Shown here: positions 35,601 through 42,045 of the stretch, piece after piece
How positions within the stretch are numbered: position 1 is the stretch's first letter
Layout: every line of letters begins with the position of its first letter
Source: Siphonodentalium dalli
Lineage: Eukaryota > Mollusca > Scaphopoda > Gadilida > Siphonodentaliidae
Length of the DNA stretch: 64,000 bases
Reading direction: 5' to 3'
NCBI GenBank assembly: GCA_032622095.1
Contig: CP136064.1
Span: 131,259,129 to 131,323,128, forward strand
Translations under genes and position numbers: made by a program
The notes under the pieces: model-generated
Database searches by the model: none
Seen by the model: the letters and a program-made list of their open reading frames with translations, nothing else
Told to the model about the DNA's origin: nothing

Positions 35601-37485
35601 CTCTATATATGTCTGGCGTTGATACAATGTGATGAGGGCTTGTGTTATATCGGGCCTATTGCTTCAAATGCTGGATCATGTGGATGGACGGTTGTCGCTC
35701 CCATTGTGGGTGGGTGCAGCTGGTTTCAAATTTGTGTGTGATTTCATCTTTTTTCTGTTAGATGTGTGATACCTGGGGTTGTGAAAACCCTAACTTCTTC
35801 GTAGGCCTACTGTCGACTTGTGTAAACTGCTGGTCTAATATTTTCCCAACTGCGTATATGTCCGCTAACGATAGATCTATTCAATTTCATCACTGTTTCT
35901 AGCCATGATCGAACTGATATTATGACATCAAGTCGCTTCATTTTGGAATTTTATGTATCAGATGTGTTGTTTTTGTCCAACAAGTTAAACCATTGTTCAC
36001 TAATTGAGAAGACATCACGACAACAACAACAACAACAAAACTGTCGCACAGTTCACGCATAGTTGTGAGGGACCGGTATATACATCATTATATGTCAGTA
36101 GGCCTATATGTTTGTATAGCCTTTTGCTAATTGTCACCCCTTCACACATTTGGAATGGGTTAACTATTGTTTAATTAGGCCTTGTGCGAACTCATAGCTA
36201 TCAAAACAGTCGAACTGTCAAGTCGTTGTACTTGTGTGTTTAACCGCATAGAGTTGTTTGTATGGCCTTTGGCTGAACTTTATTTTCCTTCACACAATTC
36301 AGCCAATAAAAATTCAGCTGGCATCTGATTACGCAGAAGGCAAAAATAAATGCGCGAATTTATGAAGTGCGACAACATCGTATCGATGTTTTAACTTTTC
36401 GTCAACTTTTCGTCGTTTGCGAATATCGTTCAATGTTTCAACGTCGCGACTTTCGTGTTGTCGAAAGTTTTGACATTTTACGGAAATTTTGGTCTGTTGT
36501 GGTTTCGACGTTATCGCACTTTTATGGCCAGTCGCTTTCGACGTTATCGCATTATTTTTCGTCATTTCCGACATTTCGTCTTTGCACATTTACGTCAAAA
36601 CTTTTTCGACATTATCGACAATATTTTCGCATATGCGAAAGAGGTTTTGACATTCTCCCTTAGTTACCAGTAATAAAATCTAGCAATATCGCTTTGGCAG
36701 CAAAATATCAAAATTTTACTATCAACTGAAGAAGTTGTGAGTGGCAGCAGGCAGTAAAGATACTTTTTTTACAACAAGGAAACAACCATAGCACAAATAA
36801 TTTAATGGATTGGATATGTACCCGAAAATGGCCAAATAAATAAATTGAGAAATTTTAAATATATCCCAGTTTCAAAATGTCATAAGGCAAAAAATTATGT
36901 GATCAAATACATGGAAAAAAAAGTGTTTTATATATGATAGCAGCCAACCCATACTTCAGTTAAAAAATGTGGGGTGTTTAATTAGACACTCGTGTTAGAA
37001 AATTATCAACAATAGCAATGCATGCCATGTTTTTTTTAGTAGGGGTGTAAACCCTCTGCCTATAATGTGAATAAAAAGACGCCGACCACGTATCACATGA
37101 AAAGGTGGCTATCATGTATTGATAGCTTTTTTTTTAACTTTGTCAAAATTCATCGGACCGTGACAAAATTCAAACTTAGCCTTTGACTTCTGAAATTTGA
37201 ACTAAGTACCAAATATCAAGAGATTAAGTTAAATTTAAAAACAATCAGATAACTAAAAGTAAAGTTTTGGGCAGACCGAACACATAATTGAACTCGTCCT
37301 GTATTTGGAGCTGATAAACCTGACATCCATTTATTTTCACAGTGTTACAAATATGATCTTATAAATAGTAAGGTTTAAAATTCACTTACCTCGTAAATGG
37401 CAGAATAAGAACCATGAAACTGAGTATACCAATAATATAAGCAACAAATAACTTGAATCGCTCATACTCATGTTTGTACTGATAC
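14572..37485 (-). CDS. TMEM120: TMEM120 (TACAN/NET29) orthologue, partial gene, seven internal exons
   Basis: Minus-strand gene reconstructed from seven exons, each with an AG acceptor and a GT donor. The splice phases fit at all six junctions, so about 180 residues read through without a stop. Family landmarks appear in order: [75 protein letters not shown] and FQLYNA. TMEM120 proteins are six-helix membrane proteins of the nuclear envelope/ER and plasma membrane. They were proposed as a mechanosensitive channel, and structures show an elongase-like fold binding coenzyme A. The HH pair after KGWW is retained. Vertebrate homologues have about 340 residues, so the N-terminal coiled coil and the last exon (roughly the final 35-40 residues) are missing. 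Introns are about 2.3-5 kb and full of repeats. Function is inferred from homology only. Confidence 0.95.
14641..15362. other. Unassigned intron sequence
   Basis: AT-rich intron with no element resolved. TCTGATTGGCTGCACACTGC near 14838 resembles a motif at 29560 (TCTGATTGGTCGG). Confidence 0.4.
15363..16275 (+). mobile_element. Complete HINE family D element
   Basis: The 5' end CAACAAGAGCATCGCTAG is followed by a hairpin, GGGCGT...ACGCCC. Four core monomers have an exact 170-bp spacing of GGCC(A/G)TAACTCA (15521, 15691, 15861, 16031). GACGG repeats run from about 16176 to 16235. The 3' hairpin TACGACCTTTTTTC with AAAAAGGGCGTA completes it. The terminal GGGCGTAT is complementary to ATACGCCC at the 5' end. 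Confidence 0.85.
16276..17309. other. Unassigned intron sequence with C-run
   Basis: A C-run lies at 16420-16434. A more GC-rich stretch (16600-17095) has a short inverted repeat, GATTGCCCCGA and TCGGGGCAATC, and overlapping ORFs on both strands (101 and 93 residues) with no recognisable domain. Confidence 0.4.
17310..18557 (+). mobile_element. Complete HINE family C element, copy 1
   Basis: The 5' end GGGGTACGCATCTAAGATGC forms a hairpin and is followed by TTGTCAAGTTTTTTGGC. Core monomers of 160-161 bp follow (CCCATAACTC at 17538, 17699, 17859, 18020 and 18180), then a CCGCC-rich stretch (18472-18510). The 3' hairpin GTCGAGTTTTTGAAAAACTC is followed by GACTAAAAAA. The end stem is complementary to the 5' box. 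Confidence 0.85.
18558..18985 (+). mobile_element. Probable LINE 3' tail with (TTGA)n
   Basis: A-rich sequence without an ORF ends in CTAAATAAAGTTGATTGATT and continues as a TGAT microsatellite to 18982. CR1/L2-like LINEs often end this way. No RT sequence is present. Confidence 0.4.
19052..19156 (+). repeat. Three-copy 34-bp tandem repeat
   Basis: CATACCAAAAGGAGGAAT followed by CTAATCGCTTCTCACA occurs three times; the third unit is slightly shortened. Confidence 0.85.
19343..19407 (-). CDS. TMEM120: TMEM120 exon: WMWKGL-LLPFLF helix
   Basis: A 65-bp exon with acceptor TATTCTAG and donor GTGAGTAT. It finishes a glutamate and encodes [20 protein letters not shown] then Y, ending in phase 0. 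It corresponds to the vertebrate segment SWMWRGLTFLLPFLF. Confidence 0.95.
19525..19778 (+). mobile_element. TTAA-type MITE, copy 2
   Basis: Perfect TTAA at 19525-19528 and 19775-19778. The ends CCCTTTATATACTAAAT and ATTTAGTATAGAATGGG are inverted repeats. The 246-bp body is related to 2758-2998 in the other orientation. It lies 117 bp upstream of a TMEM120 exon in transcription order. Confidence 0.8.
19811..20445. mobile_element. Candidate TIR element
   Basis: GCGATTTCTGCGTCAATG (19842-19859) is inverted at 20391-20409, with further weak matches outward (GCGTCGCGAACGATGCG against CGCGACTCCCGCATCATCG). No target duplication was confirmed. The minus ORF at 20188-20481 overlaps it and shows no known motif. 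Confidence 0.35.
20446..21180. other. Unassigned intron sequence
   Basis: AT-rich; no gene, splice-bounded exon or repeat family recognised. Confidence 0.4.
21181..23400 (+). mobile_element. HINE family A cluster
   Basis: Diverged A cores (TTTAGTCATGCAAAGAG, CCAAGATGGCTGCTGGC, AAGATCCATATGAAGTTTGG). An internal 5' end lies at 21769 (TGAAAGTGTCAATGACACTG then AGCTCAACTTGGG). Two 3' ends lie at 23169 (CAATAGCTCAAACTTTAC, AAAGTTGAGTTAAAA) and 23400 (AAGTTGAGCTAAAA). At least two elements are fused or nested. Confidence 0.75.
22317..22775. other. Unidentified insertion inside a HINE A monomer
   Basis: The monomer reads CACCCGAAGAT and then resumes at AGGATGAGGGATGTGGCC. The sequence between begins AGAGGTGCCACAATTATTG and has AATCG/ATTGA-rich motifs of the sort found at some hAT ends. 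I could not match a right-hand inverted end or a duplication. Confidence 0.4.
23401..24073. other. Unassigned intron sequence
   Basis: AT-rich; nothing recognised before the donor of the TMEM120 exon at 24074. Confidence 0.4.
24074..24166 (-). CDS. TMEM120: TMEM120 exon: [12 protein letters not shown] segment
   Basis: A 93-bp exon with acceptor TTTTGTAG and donor GTAAGAT. It encodes [20 protein letters not shown] and [10 protein letters not shown], with a glutamate split at the donor. [12 protein letters not shown] and GERH-MD are near-invariant in the family. Confidence 0.96.
24531..24748 (+). CDS. Possible terminal exon of an unrecognised gene
   Basis: An AG acceptor (TTTCCCATAG) is followed by an open frame of about 71 codons ending in TAA at 24748. 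It includes [39 protein letters not shown] and [12 protein letters not shown]. The composition looks protein-like, and an AATAAA overlaps the stop. I recognise no domain. It lies antisense in a TMEM120 intron, near a LINE scrap, so it may be a retroposed fragment and not a host exon. Confidence 0.3.
24888..24977 (+). mobile_element. LINE (CR1/jockey-like) ORF2 C-terminal scrap
   Basis: Thirty codons ending in TAA encode [15 protein letters not shown] then [10 protein letters not shown]. The A-P-R-L-W-N pattern is the usual C-terminal signature of CR1/jockey-type reverse transcriptases. No upstream RT remains. Confidence 0.45.
24978..26417. other. Unassigned intron sequence
   Basis: Several 60-90-residue ORFs occur on both strands without domains or convincing splice context. 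No repeat family was recognised. Confidence 0.4.
26418..26479 (-). CDS. TMEM120: TMEM120 exon: loop and next helix
   Basis: A 62-bp exon, too short to stand out as an ORF and found by walking the reading frame. Acceptor ATTGCAG, donor GTGAGTA. It finishes the W codon and encodes [12 protein letters not shown] then QLIFTLYT, with a serine split into the next exon. This is the most diverged of the seven, but W-P, Y-R and the L-F-L-Y spacing match the family, and only this phase joins its neighbours. Confidence 0.9.
26618..28669 (+). mobile_element. HINE A with a nested HINE B
   Basis: The A 5' end is at 26618 (TGAAAGTGTCAATGACATTC) and A cores run to about 27430. A non-A segment then ends at about 28165. 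A cores resume at 28167 (ATGGCTCCCATCTGGAGGTC) and the A 3' end is at 28590-28669 (CAATAGCTCAAACTTAAC, AAGTTAAGCTAAAAA). Confidence 0.7.
27605..28165 (+). mobile_element. HINE family B, nested copy
   Basis: Cores contain AAAGGGCCATAACTCTCGC and TTCGAACTTGACCTG. They are followed by GGACGCACGGACGGACACC, then GGCTATTTTAATAGTCCCCC and a terminal hairpin ending TTTCGGGGGACAAAAA. The same end occurs near 60471. Confidence 0.7.
28794..28859 (-). CDS. TMEM120: TMEM120 exon: KGWW-HH segment
   Basis: A 66-bp exon with acceptor CTTCCAG and donor GTAAGTAA. It encodes [10 protein letters not shown] and [11 protein letters not shown], with a tryptophan codon split across the donor. In vertebrate TMEM120A the KGWW region lines the coenzyme A pocket; both tryptophans and both histidines are kept here. 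Confidence 0.95.
28977..29127. repeat. Palindromic MITE-like element
   Basis: Arms of about 75 bp meet near 29053. The left arm has GCAATAGAGTTACTTCGTGA and GTCATATTGAACTC; the right arm has the complements GAGTCCAATATGA and TCACAAAGTAACTCTATTGC. No target duplication identified. Confidence 0.85.
29128..30339. other. Unassigned intron sequence
   Basis: Contains a dispersed motif block (CTGCACAGTTCCAAATG, GCAAGGGTTTTCCCAAG) and a more GC-rich patch at 29555-29720. The 151-residue plus ORF at 29272-29727 crosses both and shows no domain. Confidence 0.4.
30340..31705 (-). pseudogene. Decayed transposase-like family gene, frameshifted
   Basis: Read on the minus strand from about 31705 downward, the conceptual peptide keeps recognisable blocks of a widespread animal family of uncharacterised, apparently transposase-derived proteins. 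In order: [46 protein letters not shown], a degraded [56 protein letters not shown], then [16 protein letters not shown] lysine-rich coiled-coil-like end ([16 protein letters not shown]) follows near 30350. The blocks lie in different frames and are broken by several stops and at least three frameshifts, with no intact ORF. Family placement comes from remembered motif order, not a search. It lies in a TMEM120 intron. Confidence 0.6.
31704..32150 (+). mobile_element. HINE family E, 5' fragment
   Basis: GACAGTCAATGATTGTGGTG and TCGCTCACCAGACTG match the E 5' end. Downstream parallels the copy at 37786 (AACTTTAAAACAAGTAG, CACCTTGAAATTTC, CTCCAACTGTTGGAAATTT). No 3' end. 32151-32507 is unassigned. 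Confidence 0.65.
32508..33600 (+). mobile_element. HINE family F tandem cores and 3' hairpin
   Basis: Cores of about 168-180 bp have AATAACTCCAC, GTCGGACAGACATCAT and GCAGGTGCACAGGTTCC. GACGG repeats (33364-33380) follow, then a 3' hairpin, AGTATACCCCCC with GGGGGGTATAAAA (33397-33434). A partial core follows to 33600. A possible 5' hairpin near 32519 is CTGTCCCAATGGGATC. Confidence 0.65.
33883..33972 (-). CDS. TMEM120: TMEM120 exon: second TM segment
   Basis: A 90-bp exon with acceptor TTTCAG and donor GTAAGTACC. It completes an arginine codon and then encodes [22 protein letters not shown] and ILVVNGS, with a lysine split into the next exon. [13 protein letters not shown] is nearly identical to vertebrate TMEM120A/B, which makes this the strongest single identifier of the gene. 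Confidence 0.96.
34065..36662. mobile_element. Harbinger-like non-autonomous DNA transposon
   Basis: TTA duplications (34065-34067, 36660-36662) flank inverted ends GGGAGCATGTCAAAACCTC and GAGGTTTTGACATTCTCCC, which continue into TTTCGCATATGCGAAA. The subterminal 300 bp on both sides is packed with CGACATTATCG, TTTTCGTCA and CGCAATTATCGC. The 3-bp TWA target fits PIF/Harbinger. The centre holds a duplicated GTGGNCGCAAATC block (about 34762, 35142) and no transposase; ORFs of 60-98 residues near the ends are products of the subterminal repeats. Confidence 0.75.
36663..37389. other. Unassigned intron sequence
   Basis: AT-rich; a decayed TTCAAACTTAGCC-type core near 37170 is the only repeat hint. 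Confidence 0.4.
37390..37485 (-). CDS. TMEM120: TMEM120 exon: start of membrane domain, first TM helix
   Basis: A 96-bp exon with acceptor TTTTTAAG and donor GTAAGTG. It carries 1 nt, then 31 codons, then 2 nt. It encodes [13 protein letters not shown] followed by a hydrophobic helix ([17 protein letters not shown]) and T, with the split arginine codon finished by the next exon. It matches the family segment that joins the coiled coil to TM1. This is the most 5' exon recognised; no exon for the preceding coiled coil was found to its right. Confidence 0.93.
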
Positions 37486-37785
37486 CTTAAAAAGAAATAA
37501 ATTTTCGTTTCAAGCAAAATATACTACAATATATAAAGGAATTTCGGGTGATAAAAGATTTAGTTAGTAAAATTGGGACAGAATTTTTTAATCACAGCTA
37601 ACATACTAGAAACCACAATAAAGATATATAAAATATTATATTTTTGTAAAAAAGAGGTCGCCTGTCTTGTGATGTAGAAAAAGTCCTTTTCCAGTCTGAA
37701 AAGGATTTTTCCTATGCAATAACAAGTGCACCGCTGGAGCATAGCTTATTGTGCCCTTTGTTTGCTCATAATAATTGACATAACC

Positions 37786-38765
37786 AACAAGACAGTCAAT
37801 GACTGTGGGGTCGCTCACCAGACTGCAAAGACTGATAAGACTGGGACTCTGGAGACCAAAACAGTGAGCACTTTTCATAATCACTTTAAAAGAAGTAGAT
37901 TTAAACAGGATATGTGGCTAGAGAGACTTCAAGTATGTAGCTTGGTAAAAAACCACCTTGAAATTGCCAACTGTACACTACTGATCACTCCCCTCCTCCA
38001 GCTCAACAAGTCCCCTCCCGACCGGGATCCAGACTCCCAAGTCTTAGGTTGGAATTTCACAACCGACACCTCAAACTTTCTCAATTGTTGGAAATTTCCA
38101 ATCTCACATTTAAACATGTTTGAAGCCCAATTATCCATGGACCCAAAACACAATACATGTATGTCAGACCAATCAGTCAGGTGGTTCCAAGGTAGATGTT
38201 TTAATGAATTTGGTATTTCTATGATTTTATTGGACACAAAAGTGTTAACTCCCCATAGACTTCCATTTCTTGACAGGTTGACCTCATTTTAACAAATCTG
38301 TATCTCAGTCACTAAAGGATCTTCCTGATTCCTCCATACTATATGTAAGCTAAATAGTCCAAAATCCCTTGAGAAGACATTTTAAGAATTACTATAGAGA
38401 CATATAGTTATGTCCCTGGTCCCACCCTTTTAACCTGGTGACCCCATCTGAATAAATTTGAATCCCAGACACCAAAGAACCCTTCATACATATCATAAAT
38501 ATCAGTCAAATAGACCTGATGGTCCTTGTGAAGGAAGCATATTAAGAGGGAAACAAGCATATTAAGAGGGAAACTGTCCTTCGCTTGGCCCCTATTTGAC
38601 CAGGTGACCCCATTAAAAAAATCTGAATTGCAGTCAAGGAAGAAAATTCCATTCTATATAAGCCAACTAGTTCTTGCAAACATATTTTAAGAATTACTAT
38701 GTAGTGAAATAGTTAAGTCTCTTGCTCTGCCCTTATTTGACTTTGTGATCCCATTTTCACAAATC
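37786..38765 (+). mobile_element. HINE family E, 5' portion, piggyBac-free paralogue
   Basis: The 5' end CAACAAGACAGTCAATGACTG is followed by TCGCTCACCAGACTGC, and the copy is colinear with 3940-4713 and 6280-6500. GGAAGCATATTAAGAGGG near 38536 is the empty form of the insertion at 4714. The 188-residue ORF across the 5' end is not conserved as a frame in the other copies. Confidence 0.8.
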
Positions 38766-40745
38766 TGATAAGGATAAAAATTAAGTTCCCCAGTTGAAGT
38801 TGGTGATATTCACCCATTGGGCACCTCATTTATGAATTTTATCTTCTGCAAATTAGGGGATATAGAAACTTCCTAGAAGGGAAATTTAACTAACAACAAT
38901 GTAAATTTGATACTATAGATACTTCCCAGAAGATGAGGCCTAAGCAGAATGAGGTCGTCAGAGGGTGAATTTGGTGATGCTAGCCTGCTGTGCCGGATAG
39001 CATCACAAAAAGCGTGTCTGTTCCTACCTCAAGCAACACAATGTATTATACAACAAGCCTTGAAATAGTGTGATAGTGTGTCTGTCATTTGCAGAGTGAG
39101 GTCCCCAGAGGGCAGTCCTTCGATTTTGAGGCGCGCAATTGCGCTTGCGCGCCTTGGCGCACGCGGATCTAAAAACCAGCGAGTTATTAAATGCGCACGC
39201 CGAAAAATTTAAATGCGCGCGTCGGAATTTGCAGCCAGTGAACGAGATTTTAACAAACAGCACATCAATGGTTAAACGCCGACAAGACTATTCACCGTGT
39301 ATCTTTCTCACTCAATGATTGGGGTACACCTCGTCACAACTGCTGCACGTGCGAGTTCCCGCAAAAAACAGTGTCAATTATTTGGCAGCCTCGTTTGATG
39401 TTTCGGCATGCGGGATTCGCCGATTCATTTGAATATTATTGGCATAGATTAGGTTTTAAGTTTAACTATACTTCGAAGCTATACTTCGAAGCCAGTATCT
39501 CTCGACTCGGAGAAAAACGAAAAATGGACATTGGAGCCTCCTCAAATACCGACTATATCAAAACGAAAGAGAGCCCCGGTTGATTCGTCGGATTCCGGTG
39601 AATCTGATTGCGGTAACGATTCCACTTCCGAGTTTGAAGTTTTAAGCGACTGCGAGTCTGGTGAGCATGCGCTCTCAGACGCGGAAGTGGACTCATTACC
39701 GTGATTATATTCACCTGGATTGCCAGATAATCGGATTATTGTGGACTAGATATTGTACTACAATATAAACATATGTTTTTATTTCTGTTTTCACTTTAAG
39801 TTGCCAAAGGCACACTTGGAATTACACGTGTGTATCATTATAATTGTGTTTGTCTTTATTCAGTAATCATTTCATCCATGTTAATTTGAATTGTGCTCCC
39901 GCAAAAAAAGGTGCGCGCAAATTCAAAAAGCTCCGAGCGATATATCGCGCACCTACGTTTTCCAAATTCGAAGGACTGCCAGAGGGTGAATTTAGTGATG
40001 CTAAATTCACCCTCTGGGGACCTCATTCTGATAAAGTCCTCAACTGCTATGGAAGACCTAGAATAAAATTGAATTTCCCCAGTTGAAGTTGGTGATGTTC
40101 ACCCATTGGGCCCCTCAATTATGAATTTTATCTTCTGCAAATTAGGGGATATAGAAACTTCCTAGAAGGGAAATTTAACTAACAACAATGTAAATTTGAT
40201 ACTATAGATACTTCCCAGAAGATGAGGCCTAAGCAGAATGAGGTCCCCAATTGGTGAATTTGGTGATGCTAGCCTTGAATCAAGCTTTGAAATAGTCTGT
40301 CATTTGCAGAATGAGGTACCCAGAGGGTGAATTTAGTGAGGCTATCCTGCACAGCGGGCTAGTATCACTAAATTCACCCTCTGGGGACCTCATTCTGATA
40401 AGGCCCTCAACTGCTATGGAAGAACTAGAATAAGATTGAAGTTCCCAAGTTGAAATTGGTGATGTTCACCCATTGGGCACCTCAATCATGAATTTTATCT
40501 TCTGCAAATTAAGGGATACAGAAACTTCCTAGAAGGGAAATTTAACAAACAACAATGTAAATTTGATACTATAGATACTTCCCAGAAGATGAGGCCTAAG
40601 CAGAATGAGATCTTGAGACTCTAGATACTTCCCAGAAGATGAGGCCTAAGCGGAATAAGGTTCTCAGAGGGTGTATTTGGTTATGCTAGCCTGCTGTGTA
40701 GGATAGCGTCACTAAATTCACCCTCTGGGAACCTCATTCTGGCTC
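38766..40745 (+). repeat. Palindrome-bearing repeat, three copies, one split by an hAT element
   Basis: Units contain AAGTTGGTGATNTTCACCCA, TTAGGGGATATAGAAACTTC and CTTCCCAGAAGATGAGGCC. Each is followed by a hairpin: AGAATGAGGTCCCCAGAGGG...TTTAGTGATGC against its complement ending CCTCTGGGGACCTCATTCT. Hairpins lie at about 39091-40028 (interrupted), 40310-40401 and 40654-40741. Confidence 0.75.
39105..39986. mobile_element. hAT-like 866-bp element with 8-bp duplication
   Basis: CCAGAGGG is duplicated at 39105-39112 and 39979-39986 around 39113-39978. Inverted ends are CAGTCCTTCGA and TCGAAGGACTG, with GCGCGC-rich subterminal DNA. Removing the insert restores the host palindrome. Inside, an open plus frame (39453-39704, 83 codons, no ATG required) ends in an acidic Ser/Asp/Glu-rich segment (SDSGESDCGNDSTSEFEVLS); no transposase catalytic region. 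Confidence 0.8.
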
Positions 40746-41139
40746 TGCCAGGCACTCTTTGAGAAAATGAAATTAATCTGATTTTAATGACCACTGAGTG
40801 ATAATATAAACAACAAGGGTGCTTCATTGATAACACCATTAATCTCATTTAAATTATGGATGACATGAATACACTCCCTGGGGACTCTGTCTAAGGCTGC
40901 AGAATCTTTATCTCTCTATCTGCCTTGCCATGTCTATCAGTTCATAGGAGAGTTGCCTTGTAATGGGAATTTAAATAAATATACTTTATTTACCTGTGAG
41001 TTAGGATATGAGATAGGGTGGAATGCTGTTGGTTGGGGTGGAGTTCTGGGTCATGTGGGGGGGGGGGGGGGGGGGTGATATTTTTTGTTTGTATGTTAAA
41101 TTGATCAAGGAGTTCCTGAATTTTTTATTATTTTTTGGG
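40746..41139. other. Unassigned tract with G-run
   Basis: AT-rich DNA with a run of about 19 G at 41057-41075; no gene. Confidence 0.5.
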
Positions 41140-41945
41140 GAATTATGGCCCTGGCTCCACCACTATTTGACCCAGTGACCCCATTTGAACAAATCTGAAC
41201 CCCAGTCATTCAATGACCCCACATACCAAATATAAACTAAATCGGCTTAATGGTTATTGACAAGAAGTCGTTATAAGAATTACCAAGGAGGAATATAGTT
41301 ATGGCCCTGGTTTCGCAACTGTTTAACACAGTGACCTCATTTGAACAAATATTAATGACAGTCACCTAGGGAACATCCACCCCAAATATGATCAAAATGC
41401 AAAAATGTAATTTTTTGGTTTTTAGAGTTATGCCCCTGGCTCTGCCCCTAATTGACCCAGTGACCCAATTTGAACAAATCTGATTCCCAGTCACCCAAGG
41501 TCCCTCAGTACCAAATATAAGCTAATTCGGCCCAATATTTTTGTGGAAGAAGTCATTGTAAGAATTACTATGAGTTATGGCCCTGGTTTCTCAACTAATT
41601 GACCGGGTGACCTCATTTGAACAAATCTGAACACCAGTCACCCAAGGACCCTCCATACCAAATATTAGCTAAATCGGCACAATGGTTATGGACAAGAAGT
41701 TGTTGTAAGAATTACTGTGGAGGAATAGAATTATGGCCCTGGTTTCGCAACTATTTGACCCAGTGACCTCATTTGAACAAATCTGAATGAGAGTCACCTA
41801 GGGAACATCCACACCAAATATGAACCAATTTGGTATGATGGTTTCAGAGGAGAAGATGTTTAAAAAAAAAGTTGACGGACGGACAGACAGACGGACAGAC
41901 GGACGGACGGACGACGGACGAGGAGTGATGACTATAGCTCCACCG
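41140..41945 (+). mobile_element. HINE family E cores and truncated 3' end
   Basis: Five cores of about 140-156 bp (GGCCCTGG(T/C)T, TTGACCCAGTGACC, TTGAACAAATCTGAA, ACCAAATATNAGCTAAATCG) are followed by GACGG/GACA repeats (41875-41912) and GGAGTGATGACTATAGCTCC. Sequence stops at the N run just before the expected terminal hairpin. Confidence 0.8.
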
Positions 41946-42045
41946 NNNNNNNNNNNNNNNNNNNNNNNNNNNNNNNNNNNNNNNNNNNNNNNNNNNNNNN
42001 NNNNNNNNNNNNNNNNNNNNNNNNNNNNNNNNNNNNNNNNNNNNN
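41946..42045. other. Assembly gap (100 N)
   Basis: Exactly 100 undetermined bases. The left side stops within a HINE E 3' hairpin and the right side resumes in mid-satellite monomer, so the true length is unknown. Confidence 0.99.

Noticed and set aside
34195-36673. Phe/Arg-rich ORFs at both ends of the TTA-flanked element
   Set aside because: They are mirror translations of subterminal repeat words, not conserved proteins.
37726-38292. 188-residue plus-strand ORF
   Set aside because: It starts outside HINE E and runs through its 5' end; the paralogue at 3940 keeps only a fragment of the frame, and no domain is recognisable.
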